Notes: generated by a model not told the origin, from the letters alone. DNA of 64,000 nucleotides from Zelopaecilomyces penicillatus (GCA_005765155.1 VCCP01000004.1:3596001-3660000), one strand, 5' to 3'. Shown: positions 48,649 to 61,618, counted from the first letter of the stretch. Made by a program: numbers and translations.

Positions 48649-49970
48649 ATGGATCTCGATATAGAGATGGGGGATGTCGCTGATCCAATGCAGGATATAA
48701 GTGCCCGTGAACCCGAGCTTTCTCAAGACGAAGACATTCTGGTATGTATGCCATGGCATAGGGCTGGTCTCTACATGTCAATGCCCGCATGGCTGACATT
48801 TTTATCTCATTTCAGCAACCAGATGAGCCTGAGGAACCGGGCGAAGTAGCCGACGATGACGGAGGCGGTGAAGAGTCATTCAAAGTTATTGTCCCCACCA
48901 AACTTCATATTCGTGGTGTAGACAATCTACACACAGATGACATCAAAGCATACGTCAAGGCCCACTTCGGAGTCGTAGACAGGGTAGAATGGATTGATGA
49001 TACCTCTGCCAACCTCGTTTTCAGCTCTGAACCCACCGCCCGTGACGCTCTCGTGGCGTTGAGTTCCATTGAGATTGCGGATGCGACAGCTCTCGGCGCC
49101 GGAGAATCGCTTCCAGCCAAGCCACTACATGACAGATCCGAAACTACTCTGCATGTGCGTTTCGCCGTACAAAGCGACAAGAAGCAAGCTGGCGCTGCTT
49201 TGCGTAGCCGTTACTATCTTCTCCACCCAGAATACGACCCAGAAGAGCGGCATCGTCGGCGGCAGGATAACCGACAGAAATATCGCGAACGTGACCACCA
49301 TGGGAGAGATTCTCGGAGAGACTTGGGGCGCCGAAGACGTGATTCATATGAGGATGTGGATGTGGAGCCGTTCGAGGCGAGCATGTATGATGACGCTCCA
49401 CGTCCATCGAAAGCTAGACGATATTCGGATCCTGAAGAGGGTCCCGGAACACAAAGTCGGGAAAACCGAGGCAAGGAATTATTTGCAGGCCGGGCATCAG
49501 GGCAGATTAGGTCACGGCGGGATAGATCTGCTTCGCCGAGACGAGATAGTGACGGTGATGCTAATATGGACGGACCGCCTAGCTCATCGCGCAACAGGAC
49601 CACAGCCCGTTCTATCAAGGATCGCATCTCCAGCGAGAAGGAGACAAAAGAACTTTTCCCAAGTAAAAGTTCGTCTAAACGGGGCGGCGGACAGCTTGAC
49701 CAACTCGAAAGAGCCATTGGCTCAGCCCGCTTACAGGAGGAAGACATACCAAAAGTTGTCACACTGCCTGATCATGTCAGCAATGGTAGCCTCAACATAA
49801 GGGGTTTTGCAAATCAGCGCCCCAATGCCACTAGTGAGTTTACCATCAAAGGTGCAGCAAATGCCAGAGAACTGTTTCCCGATAAGCTAGGGGGGGCCAA
49901 TGTTGGGAAGGAGTTAATAGATGTGAACCGAACAAAGCGAAGGCAAAGAGCGGAAGATCTCTTCTCTTAA
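48649..49970 (+). CDS. NCBP3-like RNA cap-binding/mRNA export protein (DUF2414)
   Basis: Exons 48649-48741 and 48816-49970 give 415 residues. After an acidic N-terminus, residues about 50-160 form the RNA-recognition-like domain of nuclear cap-binding subunit 3: KLHIRGVDNLHTDDIKAYV, then VEWIDDTSANLVF. The latter corresponds to the family's W-L-D-D cap-contact motif, here WIDD. HVRFAVQSDKKQ follows. The rest is Arg/Ser/Asp-rich and disordered, with RERDHHGRDSRRD and RSRRDRSASPRRDSD, typical of mRNA processing factors. Animal NCBP3 binds capped mRNA with NCBP1 and TREX. The fungal role is inferred from this domain. A C-terminal repeat-like motif with ELFxxK/LFS occurs three or more times (ELFAGR, ELFPSK, ELFPDK, DLFS). 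Confidence 0.83.
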
Positions 49971-50216
49971 CAATAGTACCATATGCTTGTTAGCCGGCAA
50001 AGTTGTCAGTGGAGCCGAACTTCCGGCATGATAATGAGCGAGAATTAAGTTAGGGGGGGTAGAACGTCTAGATTGATGATACCACGGCGTTGGGTAAAAG
50101 TCCAATTCAACTTCAACACTCTTGCCTCTCAATAACCATCCTATTTTCATTGTGTTATTCTGTGACTTGATCCATGTGAAGAGTTCTCTACCCCACAGTC
50201 CAAAGGAGAAATGCTA

Positions 50217-51297
50217 CTACCACCACTTTTCCAACTTGACAAGGCGACAATCCAAAGAAAGCCCACTCTGCGAACTTTTCGTGAGTCCTGAAACGAGCTC
50301 GTCGGTCATGGCTGGTGGTCCACAGACATAGACAAGGGGGAATTTCCGGCCAGACTTGGTAGGGTTCGAGATGTATTCTGCTTGCCTCACAGCGGCTTTG
50401 AGGTCGCTGGTGGAGAGGCGCCGAGCTCGAACCTCCACCTGAACCCCGTTGATAAGAAGTAGGCCCTCGGAGGTGGATGCAATGCCACCAGTTATGTACA
50501 ACTCGATACGACCCTTCAGTCTCCCATCTCTGAACAACGTGGAGATTCTATCCACAAAGAGGATATCCTCGACTTTTGTAGTAAAAGCCATCTTGCTCGA
50601 GTATAAAATGCAGACCTCCAAGTCTGGTCCTCGACTCCCAACATACTCCTCAGTCAGGAAGCTCAGCATGCTCAGCATAGGATTTATACCTACTCCACCG
50701 GCAACGAAAACGAGCCTGTCCACATCTTCCAGGTCCACATCCAGTGGTGGGAATACGAAACTGCCCCCGATGCGTACATGCAGTGTTGAATTCAATATCT
50801 CGCTCGAAGGACGCCAGAGCCATGCTGCCGGTTGGTTCTGTGGCGAAATTTTGACGGCCAGCTCAAAATGTGGCGAGCGCTCAGATGCAGCTGTGGACGG
50901 TGCACTTATAATCGTGAAACCGCCTGCCTGGGCCACGCCAGGGATGTAAGTGTCCAGCCACTGGCCTGCGGAAAACTTCATAACAGCAAAAATAGATATG
51001 GTGTTAAATCAACAAAGATACACAGAGTAACTCGATCTTGCCAGAAATATGTCTGCCCCAACCCACCTTGGCTGGCCCCGACTGAAGGTCCAGGCGTAGC
51101 AGACGAACTTGCTCGTTCACTTGGTCTATTCGACTGAGCCGTACTTCATGCAGCTCCTGAGACGATCCAGACAAAGTCAGTTGCCGTCAACCTAGCCAAT
51201 AAAGATGTGGAGAGGGCTTTCAACCACTGACATTCTGACGGGGCTCTTTGGCTGTTCTTTCTAAATGAGTTTCTCTCCATGTTCTTTCTAGTGCCAT
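50217..51297 (-). CDS. OXNAD1-like FAD/NAD(P)-binding oxidoreductase
   Basis: A small flavin reductase of the ferredoxin-NADP reductase fold, related to the mitochondrial OXNAD1 and cytochrome b5 reductase families. Its substrate is unknown. Exons in transcript order are 51297-51232, 51156-51067 and 50975-50217, giving 304 residues. The first junction uses donor GTCAGT and restores KEPRQN|ELHEVRLSRIDQVN. The second gives SGPAK|FSAGQWLDTYIPG. FAD-domain motifs are GQWLDTYIPG and GGFTIISAPST. The NAD(P) domain has LVFVAGGVGINPMLSML, a Rossmann-like Gly-rich turn. The C-terminus has LVYVCGPPAMTDEL, the nicotinamide-contact CGPP box. The extra N-terminal exons make the length match the family; a start at 50981 would drop the conserved first strand. 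Confidence 0.87.
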
Positions 51298-52377
51298 TGA
51301 CCTCGGCGGAACTGCTGCTACCGTGAGATTTATTCTTTCAATCCGGCTGGACGTTTTGAAGGGAGAGGGTGGGGGGTATCAATGTGTCAATGAGGACGTC
51401 ACGACAGTTCGAAGAGATTATATACTCTTCGGTATGTATCAGCTTCTAATATAGGTAGTTGCCAGTTAGATTTACTATTTACCTTAGGTAATAATAAGGG
51501 ACTTTAGTTCGGATGTTACTTGAGTGGCGCATGAGATTATGGTACTTGTGTGGCTCTGGAGCTTCACGCTTAGGTAACTCGACTACAAACAGGGCTGCAT
51601 GAATGTTATCGAAATGGGTATATGTATCTTGAGTTGCACAGTATATTGTCAATTTGCTGCTATTCGCATTGGTGCCCGTGATTCGGAAAATACATCTTCG
51701 TGACTTCATCACACTCAATCACAGTAATTCAGAGGTCGCATAATAGCCTTGGATGAGGTTTAAAAAAAAACATTTATGTTCTTTACACATACAACGGCAA
51801 GCCCGTCCAAGACACTTGAAAAGCCTATATTAGGCTGTATAGCCGTGCTGCATAACTCAGGTGGCAAATGGCTGGTTCAAACACTGTTGTGGGCTAAACA
51901 AGTATGTAATACCCTTTCTCGTTCCCTGTTGCCAGGACTCAAACAATAGTAGCGATGGTAGCTGACAGGATGAATGAAGATATTGTGTTAAAAGCAAACC
52001 CACATAGCCCACTTCTAGCATAACTGTGTAAGATTGACAAGAAAAGCAAAGGAAGAGTTTGAATAATACATTATAAAAATAATGCCTAGTTCTGACCATA
52101 TAAAAAGAACTTCATTGTTGTGGCGATTCTATTTGAGTTTGATACAAACGGTCGGTCTGTAACTTTAGGCCACCACAATCCACCATTGCCACCTAGAGTA
52201 TAATGGATACTAGGTACCTGAGACCAGTATCTGAGGACACAGATAATCTCATATGTCAGTCTTGATCCTATAAACGTCTTAGCCATGCATGATTTCAAAC
52301 CCCACTCCATATTTTGCCACGGCCTATTGCGTTGACTATTGGAACTGCTGTAATCCGGTTTTACACAACTCGGATTG
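51298..52377. other. Intergenic, no gene seen
   Basis: About 1.1 kb between the start of the OXNAD1-like gene and the 3' end of AP-1 gamma, both on the minus strand. It includes a TATAGGTAG / CCTTAGGTAA word cluster at 51450-51490 and several short frames without domains. Confidence 0.4.
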
Positions 52378-55148
52378 TTAAGACTCAGTCCAGTTGACTT
52401 GATCCATTACCTGCCCAGTCACCGGATGTGTGAAACTGATTCTCAGGCGCAATCGCAATGGCTATGCAGTTGTTAGTGAACTTCGCATCATTGTTAACAA
52501 GACTGGGAATTTACGCACTCCTTTGCATCCAGATACCCTCATCAATTGAGTTGCCTCAGCTTTAGGTCCGATGTCTGACGAAGAAATACTGAGCAGTTGC
52601 AATTTCTGGGACTTAGGAACAGCTGCCTGCAACCCCACACTTGATAGGTCTACAGACGTGGATGTGTTCCGAAACCTGGCGGTAGCTTGGATCATGCCTT
52701 CGGCATTACGCTGAACCTGAAACGTAATGTTCAAGTCATTCGCATCATAGCAAGCAATGCCGGCTTGAGCTGAGAGAGCTTGCGACTGTTGTGGTGGCGG
52801 GGAAGATACATGCCCCATGAGATCTAGGCTCGACGATGCGATAGGCGCTTGTGAAGCTGCTGGAACCCCCGGCTCAGAACTAAAAAGATCCATGATTGAT
52901 GCCATGTTGGATTGTGGTAGCGGAGAGGTGGATGTGGGCGAGCCTGACCCAGCTCCGCCACCAAGGATATCTGCGAGGAGATCCGAGTTTGTGGACTGTG
53001 AGCCGTTAGTCGGTGCCAGCGTCGCTGGGGTGTCCATGATGTCAAGCAGATCCTGCTCTGTGGGCTTGATGATCTTCGATTTTCTGTTAGCGTTCTTAGC
53101 CTTCTTGGTTGGTGCTGGCCCTAGAACTCTTGACTCCTCCTTGATCTGGGGCGGGGGCATCTTTTCGAGAACTCCCCTGCGAATTTGATCAGATCCAAAG
53201 AGATTGCCGTACTCGACAGCGCGCTGTTGCACCTCGACGTCCAAACTTGTCTGATGGTACTGTAAGATGCGGCGTATTCTCTCAATTTGAGAAGCATCGG
53301 AAAACCGAGTGCTGAGCTTCATGAGAGCAGTGATGATGTATTCAGTAGACACCTGAGTTGCGTAACTGCTATTCAGCACAAGGGAAAACAAGTCAATCAC
53401 CTCGCTCTCTTTTACATCTTGGACAAGCTCCTCCTCTTCATATTGACCACCCTGAAGCAGTGCGTCACCAAATTCACCCACGCACCAAGCGCCAGCTTGA
53501 GTTAGACTCTCCTGGGTGATATCTTTTTTGAGGTTGATATAGAGTTTTCGAACCGCGTAAGTCTGGATTTCTGGTGTAGTGGCAATGAGGCGAATGAACG
53601 AAGACAGTATCTGTTCTTTGACATAATTGCCAGCCAAGGATAGTACACGCAACATTGTATCAAAATGCCAGCGTTTGTTTGGGGCAAACTTGTCTGCAGC
53701 GATACCAATTTGGCTCGTCATTGTGGGCTTGAACTCGTTGTCCGCAACCTCCAAGAAAGCCAGCAACTCCCGAATGAGTACGCGTACGTTTGTTTCATTT
53801 ATCAAGGTGAAGCTCAAGTCCAGAGCCCGCCTCCTTATGCTAATGTCCGGATCCCGAAGACATTCGAGGATCGTATTGCGGTGCCTCTGTACGGCATTAG
53901 GCTCGATAGCTACAACCTTGATGAGGGTGTTGAGGGCGACATAGCGAATATTGTTATCCCGATTTGTAAGGAATTTCCCAAGGATGTTGACTCCGAGAAC
54001 TCTCAGACCAGAGTCGGCCTCAATATCCAAAATAGTAAGAACAGCCTCGTATAGGATCGAATTTCCGACATTTTTGGACGAGTCCGTGTTTGTTGCTACC
54101 TGAGCCAAAATATCGTTGATCTGTTCGCTCGTACTAGCATCGCCTACCGCCAACACTCGAAGTAAGCGCAGAATCTTGACTTGCAAAAACGGATCGCTAA
54201 TTCCGGTGACGTCGTGCTCGGGAGCATAGCCAGATGTCGAGAGGCTCTTCAGAATTTTGACGAGCCCGGGTACAAAAGACCTGAACTTTTCAATACTGCC
54301 CTCCTCTCCACCCTCCTCCTCCTCGGCTTCGCATAAGCTTGTCACCAGAGTTAAACCACAGAGAAGAACTCCGTGATTTCTGTCGGAAAGTAGGTGCGCC
54401 GCTTTCTCCAGAAAATGTTCCTGCAGGTCTGGTACCTTGCGACATATACGCATAGCACAAAGTGCGGCCTTTCTCCTAATGTATGGATTGGCAGTGGCGA
54501 TGAGGTTTTCGATTTCGGCAAACAGATCCCTTGACATCTCAACTGACGCTATGTTTCCTAGAGTGCATAGAGCAAGTCCGACAACGTACTGATTGGGGTG
54601 GCCGAGATCACTACACTTGATTAGCTCTGGCCAAGGCCTTATCATGGGCAATCAGGAGCTCTATATGGAACAGGTCTATGGCATACTTTTGCAAAGAATT
54701 CGTCACCAATGTGAGCACTTCCTGATTCTCATCAAGTAGCAGACTCGTAGCTAGATGACCTAGACGTTTATCTGCGAAGCGAGGAGACGCTAAAAGCTTC
54801 AGACATTCGATTTGCCCAAAATGGGTTCGTTCACCCAAAGTAAAGAGATACAGCAATTTCGCGACATTGTTGCGTCTAATTCGAGTCGTCAGTTGGTACT
54901 TAATGTCCCAGTCCATATAGGAGACCTTTCTGATGCAGCTTCTCTACCTACCGGATGCCGTGGTCATGACTCTCCTCGCGGAAACTAGCCCGGATCGCTG
55001 CGCTTTCCTTTTGAATAACGGCTCGCTCGTCTGCTATCGTCTTGGCAGCGCGGACATTGCGGATGAACTGCTTTACTGAGTACCGATAGGGTTAGCATCT
55101 CTCCTCCACTTCTTGAAGCTTCGCAGTCACCGGCTTACATGAACTCAT
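52378..55148 (-). CDS. apl4: AP-1 adaptor complex gamma-adaptin (large subunit)
   Basis: The large subunit of the clathrin adaptor AP-1, which sorts cargo between trans-Golgi and endosomes. There are five exons in transcript order: 55148-55139, 55075-54952, 54875-54687, 54610-52519 and 52461-52378, giving 832 residues. The ten-base first exon plus the second read [20 protein letters not shown], the invariant family start. Adaptin trunk motifs follow: [36 protein letters not shown] and [18 protein letters not shown] Ser/Pro/Gln-rich hinge (about 590-700) contains LLDIMDTPA and IMDLFSSEP clathrin/accessory-type motifs. The ear domain (about 710-832) starts at [16 protein letters not shown] and ends [11 protein letters not shown] in the last exon. 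Length and ear identify gamma rather than alpha or delta. Confidence 0.95.
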
Positions 55149-55560
55149 CCTTGGAATATAGGAGGCAACTCTAGCAAACGGGCTGCCGTGTGTGTCTTCA
55201 AGCAACGGTCAGGTATGAGAAATGGGACGGCGATGATTGCAGGTTGTTGGGATAAGAGAGCGCAACTCTCCCATGTGAGAAGTGTTTCGGCGGCCAAGCC
55301 AGGTCGGTAGTCGTGGTTTGGCTGTTGATCAACTAGCAAGCAACTGGGTGTCCTGAGAGCAGTGACGTTGATGGATGGTGAAGCTCAAACGTAACCTACA
55401 AGTAGGTATTCTCAAAAGAGCATGACAGTCCCAATTCAACGTGGGGCAGGCCACGGGTTAGGAGGCAATGCCAAGCCGCCTGTACGTTCCTCTCACATCT
55501 AGAGAGGTACTCTAAGGTACTGCTAACCTACATCTACAAATCCCTTAGTTAGGGGCACCT
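55149..55560. other. AP-1 gamma promoter region
   Basis: About 410 bases between the gamma-adaptin start and the left end of the piggyBac-like element. It contains several AGGTAC/GGTACT words (55404-55520). No gene is seen. Confidence 0.4.
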
Positions 55561-55597
55561 TATCTCCCCAGGCGCCTTAAGGCTCCATTCATGTACC
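55561..55597 (+). repeat. Left terminal inverted repeat
   Basis: 37 bases, matching the reverse complement of 57652-57688 at 36 positions. The single difference (G/A) lies near the inner end. It contains the palindrome GGCGCCTTAAGG. Confidence 0.92.
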
Positions 55598-56099
55598 GAA
55601 ACTGCAGTGTAGCCAATTAGAATACAGGCAATAAGGGGTACATAGAACTCCACCTAATCTATATGGTGATAGAAGTACCAGCAATTTCCCGAGTTACAAA
55701 GAGCTATATCATATTTATTATATCCCCAATGCATCTGTGTGGCCCGGTTATATCGATTAAGGGTATTTCCATCTAATTAACCTAGAGGCATGCGCTGACT
55801 TTATGAGCGGATCTGGCCAAGCTTAAAGCCTTGATAAGCAAGGTAATGTGATTTTTTATCTCTATGGATAAAATTATACTGCGATATAGGTATAAATTCA
55901 TCCCTAGTATAAAATCTCTATCTGCTGTTATTATTATTGGTATAAGCTTTGATAAGGTTATTAATAAGCTATTGCTGCTAAGGGATCTATATAGTATAGT
56001 GCTTTTAATCAGATTACCTATAAAGCTGAAGAAGATAGCTATTTATAAGGATAATATTAAGAAGGAAGATCTATATAATTATCTATTAACTATCTCTAT

Positions 56100-57621
56100 A
56101 AATTATATATTTAAATCCTAAGTATACTCTTAATTAATTATTAATATCTATTTTATTTATCTTATTATTATAAGTAATTATAATAGTTGATATAATAATA
56201 TCCTTGATATATTTATTATTAAATATTTATTTAATAGCTTATACTTATAGTTTTATTATTAATAGCTTCTTCTTAATATAGTATTTAATCTTATTGTTTA
56301 TATATATAATTATTAAAAGTAATATAAGGGTATTATCCTTCTAAGTGATTTGATTAATCTAGAATTAAGGAAGATAAGTTAATAAAAGGCTTATTAGTAA
56401 ATCTATCTAATAGATTTTAGAATCTATTAATCTATTTAGTATTAGTACTATCTTTATCTTATTCTAAGCCTATTTTAGCTAGCCTTTATTATTAATAGCC
56501 TTATCTAAGATAAGAGGCTTGAAAAGATTATAGTTAATATAGCAAATACCTATAATATTATAGCCTCTTTATTAAAGAGTAAGGAAGAGGTTAGATAAGG
56601 AGAAGAGATTATCTAGAAAGATATAATAGCTAATAGTTAATAGCTTATTTAATAGAGTAATAATTATGCTTTATATTAGGTTAAGAGAAATTATATCTTT
56701 ATTAATTCTCTTTTATTTCTTTATCTTTGCTCTAATAGGGCTAAAGGGGGACCCTAATATATACTAAATCCATTATAGAAAGTAACTATATTAGGTAATA
56801 GCCTAGACTTTAAAGCCTATTAGTATAGGCTTTAAAGGGATTATTATAGTATTATAAGATCTCCCTATAAAGTAAATTATATACTTATCTATAGTAAGAG
56901 ATATACCTGGAGTATAGAGCATTATAGAGATCTATTATATATATTAAGATTACTTATTAATGTATTAATAAGTATAAGAAAGAGGCTTGTGATTGGGTTA
57001 TATAGTATTGTTATAGCTTTCTTTAGGGTTAAAGGTTTAAAGGTGCTATAAAAGCTGCTAGAAGTATTTAAAAGGTATATATTTAAGAATAGAATAAGTT
57101 AAAAGCTAAGACTCTAGATTGGAAGTTATTTAATAGTCTTTAAGCTGTTTTTCTTTATATAATCCTATATAAATTATAATATTAAGCCAGAGATATATCT
57201 CTAATCTAAAGGTTGGTTTCTAAAGTAGCTTTTAGGAATATTCTTATAATAATCCTATTAGACCAGGAATGGGATCTTTATTAGTATATATTACCTATTT
57301 ATCTATTAGACTTTCTGGTATAAAATATTAGAAAAGATATAAGGGGCTTAATAGAAGATCTTGAATTTTAGGATCCTAATTAGAAAGATCTAAAGGCTTA
57401 AAAATAATACCAAATTCGATAATTAGCTTGAATATAGACTGGTAGATATTATTAGCTGGCTGCTTATAGGTATAGTGGTCTAATCTGATAAGTAATTTAT
57501 TATTAAATATGTTTGTTATGGTAGAAGAGGCTTGAGAATCTATCAGAGTATTGTGAGAATGCGTTGTATATAAATTTTGGTGTGTAGGTTTCTGTTGATA
57601 CTCTCGATCACTCAAAGTCAC
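56100..57621 (-). pseudogene. piggyBac-type transposase fossil
   Basis: Read on the minus strand, an open N-terminal part (57621-57376) begins MTLSDREYQQKPTHQN. It is followed by transposase pieces broken by TAA/TAG. One reads FRLEIYLWLNIIIYIGL then KEKQLKDY*, matching the family's E-I-x-x-F-L-G-I-L-I-x-x-G-L and D-Y-W region. Another (about 56935-56810) reads LTIDKYIIYFIGRS then PLKPILIGFKV*. This is the first catalytic Asp region (x-x-D-E-x-M-x-x-F-x-G-R-S, here Lys for Glu) followed by G-F-K-V-W with Trp turned into a stop. The boundaries at the C-terminal side are uncertain. Many stops are explained by G-to-A or C-to-T changes. The element cannot encode its own transposase now. Confidence 0.8.
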
Positions 57622-57651
57622 GCGTTAGGTGGATAGGGGGGGTGTGGGGCT

Positions 57652-57688
57652 GGTATATGAATGGAGCCTTAAGGCGCCTGGGGAGATA
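57652..57688 (-). repeat. Right terminal inverted repeat
   Basis: 37 bases, the inverted partner of 55561-55597, ending GGCGCCTGGGGAGATA. The following bases (GTCCCTGCAGCCCC) are ordinary flanking DNA. Confidence 0.92.
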
Positions 57689-58870
57689 GTCCCTGCAGCC
57701 CCATCTGGTACCTTGGTAGTAGTTACCTGTCCAGTGAGGCCGCATGTGATAATAAGACACCTTGGCTAAAATAAAATATGAACTATTCCAAGCGCTCCTA
57801 CAAAAGTTTAAGCTATTGCCTCAGGCTTTACAAGCCAAGTTAGCTTTATCATAAAGCCCCTTTGGCTTGTTAAGTACTAAAGTACTTCTTAGGTACTTGT
57901 AGGTTAACATCTCAACAGTTGATAATTTGAAATAACCACCAAATACCCTTTCACGGAAAAAAAAGCGGCCCGCACGAGGCCCAGCGGCAGGTACCCACCA
58001 CGTAGTGGTACTATTATCTACTTAGCTCAGTAGTACCTATGGTACCTAAGGTAGGTAGGTACTACCTATTGTACTTCGCTTGCGACTGTGGTATTAGCGA
58101 GTTCATGACCCCAGAGAGAGCTCTTGCACCTAACTACTACCCAGTACGAGATTTTCAACTCGCACAGTTTTCGACCCTAAGCCCCCTTATCAGAAGTCGG
58201 ACTCAGAAGTCGGACTCAGAAGTCGGACTCAGTATTAAAGAAACAGTTATTTTCATTCACCACTGAAATGTTCTACCTCGACTTGGTACTAGGTAGATAA
58301 GTGTTGCAATCTGAAGAACATGCACATGGAATGGCTTTCACATTACTAACTGGACCAAACCCAGTTCCGTCAGCCTTATGCTAACAAGTTAAGGTCTCTT
58401 TTTTCATTCACCTGACAGGGAATGAGATACTTAGCAGGAATTTAGTCTTGCATCAGCCTGCCAATAACACGGTTTTGAGGTGGCCTTAACACATGGCCAA
58501 CAACTAATTATGTGAACTAGCTGCTCTAGATCATAAATCGATCCGATGTAAAGACGAGACGTAAAGATGTGATAACTCCAGTATCAGCCGATTGCGTCGC
58601 TGTCAGAGAGCGATATTAACAAGCCAGTGAAGAGACATGTAAACCCGAACCAGACCTCCTTTCTACCACCTTGAATTGTGCTGATCAACCTGTAGTCTCA
58701 AATTGCCTGTAGGCTGCCATGTGGTCGAAAGGGCTTTTATTTATGTACCACATCTCTCCCAAAACATCATATAAGCGACTCATTCCGAGGCATCTCAGCA
58801 CTTGACAGAACGAAAAGTGCCAGTTTGACATGATAGTCAACCTAGCCACCCAACCCCATAAAATCCTTCT
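57689..58870. other. Intergenic, downstream of calmodulin
   Basis: About 1.2 kb of normal composition with TAGGTA/GGTACC words (57890-58070). A 13-base tandem repeat lies at 58191-58229. A frame at 58039-58266 crosses the repeat but has no domain. The last part is the calmodulin 3' region. Confidence 0.4.
58191..58229. repeat. Three tandem copies of a 13-base unit
   Basis: The unit CAGAAGTCGGACT occurs three times in perfect tandem and is followed by a partial CAG. Confidence 0.95.
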
Positions 58871-59797
<927 letters not shown>

Positions 59798-60427
59798 TGC
59801 AAACAGTGGAGGTAAGAGTCGGTTTCAAAATCAAAACCGGTACGAATCTTCGATTATCAAGATGGAGCGATTTAGCAGAGAGACATCAACTGTTTTGCCA
59901 ACGTGTTGGTGTCTTTTCTTTGTGGTGACGTGGGGAGAGTACGAGTTGGAGCACGAGCTACAGGGGGCTTGCGGGTAAGGCAGAATCAAAGGCAAGGCAA
60001 ACATGGCGGCCATCCTGACATGTACCAAAACAATGGGTCCTGGCGTCTCGGCAGGGGCAGCCAGACTGTGCTATGAAACTATTAACACACTGTTATAGAC
60101 ATTGCCCTCCTAAATACCCACATAGTAACTTTGAATATTGCGACTCTGATGAGTGTTCAATTGAGAAGACGCACTGTATCATGTGTGGACGCAGAAGCTC
60201 GGCTAGCCAACCAGCACCCAGCTGAGCTAACCTAAGATGGAGGGATGTAGAACAGCCCAGCGAGCTGTGTCGTAATCCCACTGGCCAACATTGACTCTTG
60301 TGACATTGATGCATCATCTGGATGATTCCCTTCTGCGCGCCCGCGATCCCTCTTGAGCTGCTCTTACCCCCCTGCCGACTACCATCAATCACATCAGACA
60401 GCTGCCGAAATACCCTTTAGGTCCGCC
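59798..60427. promoter_or_regulatory. Divergent promoter region, calmodulin and Tlg2
   Basis: About 630 bases between the calmodulin ATG (minus) and the Tlg2 ATG (plus). No other coding frame is supported. C-rich runs (TACCCCCCTGCC near 60366) lie close to the Tlg2 start. Confidence 0.45.
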
Positions 60428-61618
60428 ATGTGGCGCGACCGCACCAATCTGTATGCGATCTCTCTGAACACTTGGTTACTTAGCCAAACTTGAGCTTCTT
60501 CCCCTAAATGACTGGGCCATCCACTAATGGCTGATATAGCTATATTTCCTATCGACAGTCGTACGCGCACCACCCTAATCAACGAAACAAGTATAGAGCT
60601 GGCGCATCAGCTACTGGCGCCTTTTCCGATGCCTACACCGCCAGCAGCAGCTTCGCGCAAGAAGACCGGCGCGGGCTGCTGTCTAGCAGCGCATTTGAAG
60701 ACGATGGCGATGCCGTAATTGAGATGGATCTTCTACCTCCTCGGTGGGCTGATATCTCCGATGAAATCACTGATTTGCTTGCCGACATTGCAACCAAGGG
60801 TCAGAGGCTGGACAAGCTGCACCAAACTCATGTCCTCCCCGGATTTAATGATGACGAGAATAAGAGAACTGAAGAGGCGCAGATTGAGAAACTCACTCAT
60901 GAGATCACGAGAGGATTTCATCAGTGTCATCGATGTATACAGAAAGTCGAGCAGATGGTGCGAGAATCAAAGCAGTCAGGCACCATTAGCAGAGCAGAGG
61001 AGACCATAGCCAAAAACATACAGGTCTCCCTAGCGACTAGGGTTCAAGATTCAAGCTCAAGTTTTAGAAAAAAACAGAGCGCATATCTTAAGAGTAAGCC
61101 ATCACTTTACTTCACAAGTTAACTTGCTAGCCACTGGTTTATTGACTGTCGTAGAACTCCGTGGGATGGGTGGTTTTGGATCCTTGAGCCCCATTGACAG
61201 GCCATCCACACCTCAGCCTGGCTCCTATCTTGACCCATCATTGAACGAATCCGATGCCGATCGGTCGTACTCCCAATCAACACTGCAGGTGGCCATGCAG
61301 CAGAAGACGCTACATTCCAACAATGCAGCAATCGCCCACAGGGAGCGAGAGATCGAGGAAATTGCTCAAGGCATCATTGAACTCTCCGATCTCTTCCGAG
61401 ATCTACAAACCATGATCATTGACCAAGGAACCATGCTAGATCGGATCGACTATAATGTTGAGCGGATGAATACAGAAGTCAAAGGGGCAGACAAGGAGCT
61501 GAAGATTGCATCAGGATACCAAAATAGAAGCATCAAGAGAAAGGTTATTCTCTTATTATTGCTGCTGGTCGCGGGGATGTTCATCCTTCTTCTAGTGAAG
61601 CCCAAGAAGAACAGCTAA
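60428..61618 (+). CDS. tlg2: Syntaxin Tlg2 (trans-Golgi/endosomal Qa-SNARE)
   Basis: The Qa-SNARE for fusion at trans-Golgi and early endosomes (syntaxin-16 family), partner of Vps45. Exons 60428-60450, 60540-61093 and 61155-61618 give 346 residues. The N-terminus MWRDRTNLYISYRQSYAHH carries the family's Vps45-binding N-peptide (W-R-D-R-T-x-x-Y) and is restored by the first junction. A Habc-like bundle (about 80-200) includes PPRWADISDEI. The SNARE motif (about 260-320) has IEEIAQGIIELSDLFRDLQ, with the central Gln, and MLDRIDYNVERM. A C-terminal anchor VILLLLLLVAGMFILLLV is followed by KPKKNS. The first exon is only 23 bases. Without it the diagnostic N-peptide would be lost, which decides the start. 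Confidence 0.94.

Larger units (their letters stand above)
55561..57688 (-). mobile_element. RIP-degraded piggyBac-like DNA transposon
   Basis: A 2128-base element bounded by 37-base terminal inverted repeats (55561-55597 and 57652-57688) that differ at one base. Each begins TATCTCCCCAGGCGCC and continues TTAAGGCTCC. Between them the sequence is AT-rich but, on the minus strand, still encodes recognisable piggyBac (DDE_Tnp_1_7) transposase pieces. The TIRs themselves are hardly mutated. The TTAA typical of piggyBac target duplications lies inside each TIR (55577-55580 and 57669-57672) rather than at its outer edge. A dinucleotide TA is at both extreme ends. Confidence 0.85.

Noticed and set aside
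55864..56121. Plus-strand frame of 85 codons inside the piggyBac-like element
   Set aside because: It is AT-biased Ile/Lys/Leu sequence on the strand opposite to the transposase. I take it as an accidental frame.
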